Shown here piece after piece: positions 57,301 to 64,000 of a stretch of 64,000 nucleotides of DNA. This DNA is from Hyalella azteca (taxonomy: Eukaryota; Arthropoda; Malacostraca; Amphipoda; Hyalellidae). Numbering within the stretch: position 1 is the stretch's first letter; each line of letters opens with the position of its first letter. Both the position numbers and the translations under genes were made by a program. A model generated the notes under the pieces. The model searched no databases and was not told the DNA's origin. It worked only from the letters and a program-made list of their open reading frames with translations. Location: NCBI RefSeq assembly GCF_000764305.2, contig NW_025941620.1, positions 186,001 to 250,000 on the forward strand, written 5' to 3'.

Positions 57301-60300
57301 TACTTAAAACGTGTCTTAATAATTAATGCCATTAAGAAGGATGAATAAAACTGAATAAATGAACAAACAATAATAATTGAAATAAACAATTAAACAACAA
57401 ACAATAATAAATTGTCATCCTTCACAACTAATACAATTCGTATCTGATATTCTCAGGGTCGGGACGGACGTGGAGTTTACAACTGCAGCAGCGAAGACTG
57501 TCCACAGGGATGCTCCGAGTCTCCAGGTCTGAACGAGTGCTGCTCCATTTGCACAGGTTAGCCAATAAAATGGAAACTATTTCTTTAATTCATGCTAACA
57601 TCTACAGAAATTCTGAATAAATTCATAGGCCGTTTCGTATAAATGCAACAGCCCAATTAAAGCGCATACGAAACAACAGCTTCATGGCTGTCATGGTGGA
57701 ATTTCCGAGAAGTGGAGAATAGTTGACATGAGCTTCCTTCCTTTCGAAATGGTTTCTACGAAGAAAAAATTATTATGGTATTGCAGTTATAGACAACTAA
57801 TATACGTGATTATTTGTGCTGGAAATTAAGTGAAATTTTGTTAATGAACTGAACTTACCAAATTATTGAGAGTTATCTTGACTACAGAACGGTATGTATT
57901 GCATTGTTACTTGACAATGACTTACACTGACAAGAACCAAAAATTTGAACTAAGCTTCTGTCATGAATGTGCCTACTATGAATGCACGGAAAAATGTTCA
58001 CTGTACAACTAGTCTATTTAGACAATTCTATATGGGTTTGAGATATAAAAATAATTCGTTTATCCCGTTTTGGTTGCATCACCATCATATATTAATTATT
58101 TTTTAAGGTGCAATTGTACTCGCCATTCAATTTTCACATTGTTCAGTTCCATTAATCTCGCCAAGGAACATTCGCTTACCAAGCGCAAAAAATTCATAAT
58201 ATTTCAAAGCTATATTAAAAGCGAACAAGAATAATTAATGGAGTTAATAGAATGATCGATTTACCAGTTCATAGATGAATGAGAAGGTGATTCAAAATAA
58301 ATTTTTCCGGCAACATCATCATTTCGGTGAAATTGGTGAAATACAATTTTTTTCTGATAGCATGCATAGCCCATTAACCTGCAATGTAGAATTGCAGTGT
58401 GTATTATGTTGGTATGCTTTCTGGTGGCGTAACAATAATACTTCTGACTACATTAATCGTTTTAAGCTTAGAGGCAATATTTACATAGCTTGCTATTTTT
58501 TAAAAAATTTTGTGCACAAACAGGAACTAATAATACAGCGATTGGATTTGTGCCCCATCATTAAGTACAAGATAATCATTGAAAATAAATAATAATGAAC
58601 TTAGATGAAAAATCCCCCAAGTCAACTTGGATATTTATAGAAGACACGAAAGGAAATGTCTTTTCAAGGTTTTTCCGGGGCCAAGTTTCTCAACAACTAG
58701 AGTTCTAGCAGGAACATTGCAATAGTGGCAGTCGATGCGTGCAAATCTAAAGTTGGAACTTATTTAAATACATATTTTATTCATTCAGTTTAAAATCGCG
58801 CAATTTCTTGCACCAAGTTGTTTCCTCAAAGAAAAGTAATAATGTCTATATAATCAGAATTTTGTTCGCATAAAAATAGAAATATTTTAATGCATTACAT
58901 GAAATTGTTTACACTAAAAAATAGCTTTAATTCAATAACGATGTGAATTTTTTTTCAACTACTTGACATCTGTTTTACGGTTAAGAATTTAAGACTATCT
59001 TTCTATTGATATGCTGCTGTTCATAGCATATTTGTTATTATTTTGTTATAAATATAATTCCTGTTCTGAAAAATAAAATCAGTAAACAATAATTCAATTG
59101 GTCGCGAAACTTGAAAATATCACAGGATCCCAGTTAAAAATGACTGGCAAGGAAATTCCTAAGCCAGCACTTTATCGTGTGGGTTCGTGTAGAAAACAAC
59201 AGCATTGTGAACCGATGATGACTTGATTGAACCCATATTATCAATAAATGATATTCTTATGATCAATAACCGCTCTGATTCCCTTGTACCAACTTTTTCA
59301 CCAACTTCATCTCGATCAATCTTTAAATTTCGATTTAAGCAAGTTTTTGCTTTCGAGTTAATTACGGAAAGCCTGAAGAGATTATACGTGTTGGATTTTC
59401 AAAAATTTTAAATGAATACGCCGATAAGGTTATTCCCTCATCGATGACTCATTACAGCAGCATCGGTAAAAAGCTTTCAAACTTCCCTTACGATCGTCCT
59501 CTGCCACGGGCTAATCACATGATATGTTAAATATGCTATAGATGAAATGAACATAGACGGTTTTTAAGTCACTTTTTGTTTTACTGATTTTTGTTGAGTA
59601 CTTCACAATTTTTTTTCGTTTCAAAGGAAATTTGCGAGCGAAGAAAGAAGGTTCTTCACCGAGTCCGGCACTAGGCAGTGCCAAAAACCCAAGCCTTGTT
59701 AAAACCAACACCAAAGTCTCACAAACTCTAACGCGGCCTCACTCGAACCTGAGCGTTAGGAACCAGTTTAGAGGTACGGTAGAATTTAGATTACACTTAG
59801 TTACTCTTAGAGTAGGTTAAGTAAGTCACGACGAAGATAATTCGCTTGACAAATGCCTGATGGTAGATTAGGTGTGTTACATAATCTAGAATATTCTAAG
59901 TAATTCACTAACACAGAACTTCATTCGTCAAGTTACTGACGATGGAGCCTGTATGATACTTATGTCGCCAAATGATTTTCCAAGTACACCAAACCAATTA
60001 CATCGATTTGGCAAGTATAAATTTTCTATATTTTTCATTTGAAATGCAATCAAGAATCATTTAAACCTCGATCATTCTATAAATCTTTCGGAACCTCACA
60101 CAACTATAAATTGTCCAGTGCCAATGATAGTGCATGCTCCCTAAGAATTAGTTCAGTGTATGGCGACGTAACACATTAGTGCTCATAATTTTGCACCAAT
60201 TCTTACTGTAAGTCAATATAACCATTGTATTTTCTTCATAGTTACATTTGAAGTTTTGACCGTACGTACCACTGTTGACTTGAGTAAACAATCGTTTATT

Positions 60301-63054
60301 CTTTATTAGTCCTTAATTCACAAAAAATAGTGGTGTATAACATTTAAATAATTCTAGTTTCAAACCAAATCAATTTAACACAGGTGAGTTAATCTAATTC
60401 GGATATTTAACCATGTATTATTTCGATGCGTGAGTTAGGAAATTGCACGCACACATATTCCATCTGATGCAGTTATACGTAGATTTTTGTCATATATACA
60501 TTCAATAAATTCTTCTCAAAAGGCATCGTACAGAGAATCAATGCGCCGATTGTTCCGACGCAAAATCCAGTCATTTCTTGTGTCACTTAAGTCCATTAAA
60601 AGTATAATTTTATATATATTGCCACGCTACTAAGAATTTTCCCTCAGCTGCCTTTCGTCTGATTTCCCCAATCATTTAACGGATATAAATTCTGTTACAT
60701 AAGGAACTCTGCGAATGCATGCGTCTTATTCCGTTGAATTTTACTCGGTAAATTTTTTTAAATGGTTGCGCTTTCTGATCACTTATTGATCTATCAATTG
60801 TATTCCTGTAAACCAAACCAAAGTGTATGATAAGATGCAGTAATTTATGAGAATACATTACGTAAAATAATTAAGGCAAATTTACTCCCGCTTGCCTGGG
60901 CATAAAAGTTCATCATATTTTGCGCAATTAAACAAGGTTTCTGACATTTGAAGATGAATTATAATTGTTATATAGATTATACAATATATATAGTCGCAGA
61001 AACACTATACAATCACTTATGTCGCAGAAACACTTTGTGAAACTCTAACAAATTATTGATTTATATAAAGTTCATATTATATCAGAAGGTCATGTAATTC
61101 ATCGATGTCTGGCTAATTGTTAAATTAATCTTCATTTGATAAGTCATCCACATAATATTTTATTGTTTTTTTAAATCAAACTAAACAAAGTGGAAATTTC
61201 CATAAGTATTGGTTGTGATATTCTCTGTGATCGATTTCAATCTCTTTCTAAAAGGAAAACGAAAAATACATCACATCTTTCAATGTGTTTAAAGTGTTAT
61301 TTTCACTAAAAAGATAAATCAAAGTAATCAGCAACTTTTTTCAAAACGAATTAACTATTCAGAGCTTTATTTGTCTTGAAACGTTCCCATTACTTTAATT
61401 AAAGGAGGCAGGTAAAATTTTCACAATTTCTTACCCGCAGGAAAGTCACCCAGCGGAGACCAAACTACGATTGGATCATCCGAAACTTTTTTTATTTCAA
61501 TCTCAAGTCTGTATGTAAAATGTTCACAATTTCTCACCCAGGCAAGTCGTCCAACGAAGACCAAACCACGATTGGATCCTTCGAAACTTTTTTTTATTTC
61601 AATCTCAAGTCAGTAAATGAAATTTTCACAATTTCTCACAGGCAAGTCGTCAAGCGAAGACCAAACCGCGGTTGGATCCTCCGAAACTTTTTTTTTAATG
61701 CAATCTCAAATCTGCAGGTAATATTCTCACAATTCCTCAGCCAGGCAAGTCGTCTAGCGAAGACCAAACCACGATTGGGTCCTTCGAAACTTTTTTTAAT
61801 GCAATCTCAAGTCTGTAGATGAAATTCTCACAATTTCTCACAGGCAAGTCTTCCAGCAAAGACCAAACCGCGGTTGGATCCTCCGAATTTTTTTTTATTT
61901 CAATCTCAAGTCAGTAGGTAAAATGTTCACAATTTCTCACCCAGGCAAGTCTTCCAGCGAAGACCAAACCGCGGTTGGAGATTCCGTTCCAGCGGTTAGG
62001 ACGGGAGCCACGGCGCAGCCCCGCGATGCAGGCGCGGATACGCGGGTGGGACTGACGGGTGCAGCAGCGATGGATGAGATGGAGGGCACGCGTAGATGTG
62101 CCGTGAGAGGCAGGCTCTACAGACACGGAGACATCTTCGCTAATTTCACAGACACTTGGATGGCGCGATGCGAGCTTTGTGTTTGCAATGTTAGTTAATT
62201 AACATGAAGAGTTACAATAAATTATTTTTAATAATTTAATTATTCACTTAATTGTATTAAGTTAATTCACATCTAAATTTGCACGTCTAACTGAATGAAT
62301 CAATTCAATTTACATTGAAGAATTACTTCTACTAATAAATTTAATCAATTACACAAATTATGGACCAAATGCCCGACTGTGATTAATCTACGGAATTAAA
62401 TGCCAGCATTTAATTTAATATGTACAAGATGTTTTAAGAAGGGCTAATGGAACCCCAAAAAATTTATTTGTTTCTAATTAATACAGGAATCAACTTACTT
62501 TTATGCAAAAATTTCACTGACTCTCACATTCACTTTCACTAATGTTTCATTTCAATGTTACCTGAATGGGCTTTAGTAATCTTTTAACACTTCTTTTTGA
62601 GTTACAGAAAATTATTCGTATTATTTTAGTCCAACGAAAAATGGTATCTAAAACTCTTTTATTTTATATTTCATCAGGGAACACAAGTTAAATAACAAGT
62701 TTAATAAAGTTAGTTAATACCCTCGATTTTTTTTACATTTAGTGCTATTATCCCAATTCTCATTGTTCAAAGAACTTCGAATTTGAATTTAATATGTCAC
62801 CTCTGATATATTTACTATTAACAATAAACCAGGACTGTCTTTATTTCGATATTAAGAAAAAAATTTGTCAAAAACATTTTGATCCATTTCAATTTACTTA
62901 TCAACTTTACTTACTTACTCATCAATTACTTACTTACTTTACTCATCAATTTTCACTTAGGATGGAATAGCGAAGTGTGCCATCAAAGGTTGTCCTTCTG
63001 TATCGTGCGCACTGCCCCTCACACCGCCCGATGACTGCTGTAAAATCTGCCCTG
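45280..63054 (+). CDS. Secreted VWC-module protein, chordin/CV2-like (5' part, continues off window)
   Basis: Six exons were placed by hand: 45280-45346, 49905-50011, 57457-57556, 59627-59773, 61945-62189 and 62961-63054. Phases run 1, 0, 1, 1, 0, 1, the usual pattern of modules flanked by phase-1 introns. Residues 1-22 form a signal peptide (LLLGLTVCLLSATAQ). VWC module 1 spans C26-C90 and module 2 spans C192-C252. Each has ten cysteines in the family order, with a CxxCxC group, a CC pair and a final CxxC-like ending. Between them lie about 100 Ser/Thr/Ala/Gly-rich residues. Possible N-glycosylation sites are NCS at 67 and NFT at 207. Such modules bind BMP ligands in chordin, CV2 and relatives, so an extracellular BMP-modulating role is plausible but not shown. 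The last donor is phase 1 and open, so more modules probably follow beyond position 64000. Several introns carry large minisatellites touching splice sites. Confidence 0.8.
45347..49904 (+). other. VWC gene intron 1
   Basis: It contains a five-copy 69-bp repeat (46005-46345), a GC-rich purine-biased block near 49250-49600 and AT-rich filler. Isolated open frames (45503-45808) have no splice context or recognised domain. Confidence 0.4.
46005..46345 (+). repeat. 69-bp tandem repeat, five copies
   Basis: Units contain TGATCATCTACGTAAAGACG followed by AACAATTTATCTTTCACTG. The GATCATCT core occurs near 46029, 46100, 46169, 46238 and 46307. The last unit is the most diverged. Confidence 0.92.
49905..50011 (+). 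CDS. VWC gene exon 2, first half of VWC module 1
   Basis: The acceptor is GCATCCGCAG and the donor is GAG followed by GTACGT. It encodes MTCSMSGHTYQVGDVW and continues to FCVTCSCYE, with the first four module cysteines and the usual Trp. The last 15 bases and the donor are repeated downstream as a 20-bp minisatellite. Confidence 0.88.
50009..50246 (+). repeat. 20-bp minisatellite that contains the splice donor
   Basis: About twelve units of GAGGTACGTGCTCCTGTTAC or GAGGTACGTGATTCTGGTAA run head to tail from the last codon of VWC exon 2 into the intron; one unit is 17 bp. The seed is the exon end itself (ACGTGCTCCTGTTAC then GAG). GAG-GTACGT, a usable 5' splice site, is therefore present many times. 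The donor at 50072 would add exactly 60 nt of open frame. Confidence 0.93.
50545..50945 (+). repeat. 15-bp minisatellite (GGAATGAGAGCATCA)n
   Basis: About 25 units of GGAATGAGAGCATCA run with variants GGAATTAGAGCATCA and GGAAAGAGAGC. Because 15 is divisible by 3, it leaves long open frames on both strands (MRASG and ALIPD peptide repeats) that should not be called genes. Confidence 0.95.
51304..51566. mobile_element. Foldback (hairpin) element, arms of about 115 bp
   Basis: The left arm runs from AAAGCGAAGAAAACTCAACA through AACGTTTCGGAGACCAG to TCAGAAAATTAATAAA. The right arm (51447-51566) is its diverged reverse complement, ending TTTTTCTTCGCTTTT. A single-arm relative lies at 3570. Arms with a short central spacer suggest a MITE or foldback family. 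Confidence 0.7.
51900..52110 (+). pseudogene. Retroelement C-terminal fragment
   Basis: The reading HMREAHNETLTRATLETHTR and on, with the motif ATRLAIAEALSMDECPAIN, resembles the C-terminal tail of some retroelement polyproteins, where an 'IAEALLI...P.IN' motif is common. No upstream reverse transcriptase remains. The family is uncertain. Confidence 0.4.
52881..53490 (+). repeat. 24-bp minisatellite with TATCGTATCGTA core
   Basis: About 25 units of 24 bp, each with GATTATCGTATCGTATG and a TTACGGC-like end. The end part varies (TTATGGC, TTCACTGC, TTTCGAC). It produces open frames of up to 254 codons on both strands, all pure repeat. Confidence 0.95.
53880..54400 (+). repeat. Minisatellite with ATCATGCTGTTATT core, units about 26-32 bp
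   Basis: Units alternate TTTCACATGCAGTGTCACAT and TTGCATGCAGCGCCTT after each CATGCTGTTA. There are about 17 units. Long open frames (207 codons) come from the repeat and are rich in Cys, His and Met. Confidence 0.93.
55682..55719. other. Sequencing adapter junction (assembly artefact)
   Basis: CTGTCTCTTATACACATCT is followed immediately by its reverse complement. This 38-bp palindrome is the Tn5 mosaic end pair that marks the circularisation junction in mate-pair libraries. An ambiguous base follows at 55723. It is not genomic. Confidence 0.97.
56276..56658 (+). repeat. 3' LTR
   Basis: It begins TGTCAG and ends GGACA, and is preceded by a purine tract. It contains GTTATAAAAGGGC near 56382-56394 as a TATA box for the element's own promoter, then a GC-richer block. 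Confidence 0.8.
57457..57556 (+). CDS. VWC gene exon 3, second half of VWC module 1
   Basis: The acceptor is GATATTCTCAG and the donor is ACAG followed by GTTAGC, phase 1. It encodes GRDGRGVYNCSSEDCPQGCS and ends NECCSICT. It supplies the last six cysteines of the module. Confidence 0.9.
57557..59626 (+). other. VWC gene intron 3
   Basis: AT-rich; I see no repeat, RNA gene or exon in it. Confidence 0.4.
59627..59773 (+). CDS. VWC gene exon 4, Ser/Thr/Lys-rich linker (predicted)
   Basis: A strong pyrimidine tract (CAATTTTTTTTCGTTTCAAAG) precedes the exon. The donor is AGAG followed by GTACGG. The phases are 1 and 1, exactly what is needed between exon 3 and exon 5, and 48 codons stay open (NLRAKKEGSSPSPALGSA and on, to VRNQFR). 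There is no cysteine and no known domain. Skipping it keeps the frame, so it could be a cassette exon or a false exon. Confidence 0.5.
59774..61407 (+). other. VWC gene intron 4, left part
   Basis: AT-rich; nothing recognised before the acceptor-bearing tandem array that ends the intron. Confidence 0.4.
61408..61980 (+). repeat. About 101-bp tandem array carrying a splice acceptor in each unit
   Basis: Six units have acceptor AG followed by exon-like starts at 61441, 61542, 61642, 61745, 61844 and 61945, spaced 99-103 bp apart. Each has TTCACAATTTCT, a pyrimidine-rich stretch and CAG before a start like GCAAGTCTTCCAGCGAAGAC (GAAAGTCACC in the first). Units 1-5 continue into GGATCCTCCGAAAC and a T-rich run. 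Only the sixth reads on into the VWC exon. Confidence 0.93.
61945..62189 (+). CDS. VWC gene exon 5, linker and first half of VWC module 2
   Basis: The acceptor is TTTCTCACCCAG and the donor is AAT followed by GTTAGT, phases 1 and 0. It encodes a polar linker (KSSSEDQTAVGDS and on), then CAVRGRLYRHGDIFANFTDT and WMARCELCVCN. The acceptor and the first 35 bases of the exon are the last unit of a six-copy tandem array. Confidence 0.83.
62190..62960 (+). other. VWC gene intron 5
   Basis: AT-rich intron between the two halves of VWC module 2, ending in a TTACTTACTTTACTCATCAA-type short repeat before the acceptor. There is no other feature. Confidence 0.4.
62961..63054 (+). CDS. VWC gene exon 6, second half of VWC module 2
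   Basis: The acceptor is TTTTCACTTAG and the donor is CCTG followed by GTGAGT. It encodes DGIAKCAIKGCPSVSCALPL and ends DDCCKICP. It completes ten cysteines with exon 5. The phase-1 donor points to at least one more exon beyond the window. Confidence 0.9.
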
Positions 63055-63062
63055 GTGAGTAT

Positions 63063-63450
63063 AATGTCCATTGTATATGTACACTGTATATGTCCATTGC
63101 ATATGTCTACTGCATATGTACACTGCATATGTCTATTGCATATGTCTATTGCATATGTACACTGTATATGTCTATTGCATATGTCTATTGCATATGTCTA
63201 TTGCATATGTACACTGCATATGTCTATTGCTTATGTACACTGCATATGTCTATTGCTTATGTGCACTGCAAATGTACACTGCACATGTACACTGCTTATG
63301 TACACTGCATATGTCTATTGCTTATGTGCACTGCAAATGTACACTGCACATGTACACTGCATATGTACACTGCATATGTCTATTGCATATGTGCACTGCA
63401 TATGTACACTGCATATGTCCATTGCAATTGCAAATGACCATTGCATATGT
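63063..63450 (+). repeat. 13-bp minisatellite beginning 8 bp after a splice donor
   Basis: About 30 units of CATATGTCTATTG and variants (CATATGTACACTG, CTTATGTGCACTG) start immediately after the GTGAGTAT donor of VWC exon 6. The repeat makes open frames on both strands, built from Met/His/Cys/Tyr/Ile-rich text. These are composition artefacts and not genes. Confidence 0.93.
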
Positions 63451-64000
63451 TTGCTCATATTTACATGACTCACAAAAACAAAGCAAAAAATACAAAAAAA
63501 AAACACAACTCCGCAAAACTTGTCGGCGCTCAATCAAGCTCATAGTCAAGTCCTAAGCACTTTTTTATTAGACTTTTCTTCTCTAATAACTTAAGTAAAT
63601 AGGCTAAGGATTTTACATGCGTTTATTTCAGCCGATTCCGTTGTATCAATCAAAGGATTAATAGAATTAAGGGATTAATCAACGTATAACATTCATTCAC
63701 CTGTAAATATTTTTAGAAAAATTGCTCCTCTAATATTGCCATAAGTATGGAACACGTTTCCACTGATTAAAAAGTTTGATATTGATGTCACAGCAAAGTA
63801 TCAAAATTATTTATGTGAAAGTTTGTAGTTTGTTCCACTGCGATTAATTGCGTTTCTCGTCGGTCTTTCCAGCGATTTCGAATATTGCATAAATTTTCTT
63901 GATAATTCTCTTAAAATTTTCCATCCACATTATAGTCATATTTCAAAATGAAGTTATAGCTACCTACCTCATCTGCATTGCCTAATTCGCACGATGAGCA
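63451..64000 (+). other. Start of the next VWC gene intron, to the window edge
   Basis: AT-rich DNA after the 13-bp array. No exon was recognised before the edge. Confidence 0.4.

Larger units (their letters stand above)
50247..57456 (+). other. VWC gene intron 2, array- and transposon-rich
   Basis: It contains three further minisatellites (50545, 52881, 53880), a foldback element (51304), a retroelement fragment (51900) and an LTR retrotransposon with an adapter artefact (55570-56662). The stretches at 54470-55550 and 56680-57450 hold nothing I can name. Confidence 0.5.

Noticed and set aside
61441..61944. Counting array units 1-5 as real coding exons
   Set aside because: The readings run into T-rich text and stops, and only unit 6 carries VWC sequence. 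Kept as a splicing hypothesis, not as exons.
62946..63556. Cys/Met/Tyr-rich open frames of 60-163 codons
   Set aside because: Product of the 13-bp array, which cycles through all frames.

Overview
The window is a piece of an AT-rich animal nuclear genome. Coding sequence is a few percent of the bases and lies in small exons with GT-AG junctions, separated by introns of up to 9 kb full of transposon debris and minisatellites. The best guess is an arthropod, possibly a crustacean. The reasons are a TATA plus TCAGT-type initiator core promoter, short elements with a (GTCY)n core like arthropod Helentron-derived repeats, and degenerate mariner-type DNA transposons. No species call is justified.

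Three plus-strand protein genes can be built by hand with consistent intron phases. (1) AP2S1, the sigma subunit of the AP-2 clathrin adaptor, has its last three exons at 7888-10521. They encode residues 2-142 of a 142-residue protein; the exon carrying the start codon was not found. (2) ZMYND10, the axonemal dynein assembly factor with a C-terminal MYND zinc finger, has nine coding exons at 14121-36736. The predicted protein is 968 residues, about twice the usual length. The extra length is low-complexity sequence, including a 7-copy, 42-bp coding minisatellite, and all eight zinc ligands are intact. (3) A secreted protein with von Willebrand factor type C (VWC) modules, resembling chordin/CV2-type BMP regulators, has six exons at 45280-63054 and runs off the right edge. 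It has a signal peptide, two complete ten-cysteine VWC modules and a Ser/Thr-rich linker exon. A TATA/initiator promoter with a GC-rich leader lies 1.45 kb upstream.

The rest is intergenic and intronic. At the left end are a TTAA-flanked inverted-repeat element interrupted by an assembly gap, TA-flanked inverted-repeat elements and a tRNA-derived SINE with a second tRNA-like unit. A second SINE copy and a ciliary X-box-like site lie in ZMYND10 intron 1. Four (GTCY)n elements and a dead mariner lie in ZMYND10 introns 6 and 8. The VWC gene is crowded with minisatellites, and three of its splice sites sit inside or against tandem arrays. One array repeats the splice donor and another repeats the splice acceptor.

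At 55682-55719 the assembly contains an exact transposase-adapter junction of the mate-pair library type, inside an LTR retrotransposon. Part of that element is therefore probably missing or misjoined. The most interesting biology is the set of splice-site minisatellites in the VWC gene and the doubled ZMYND10.
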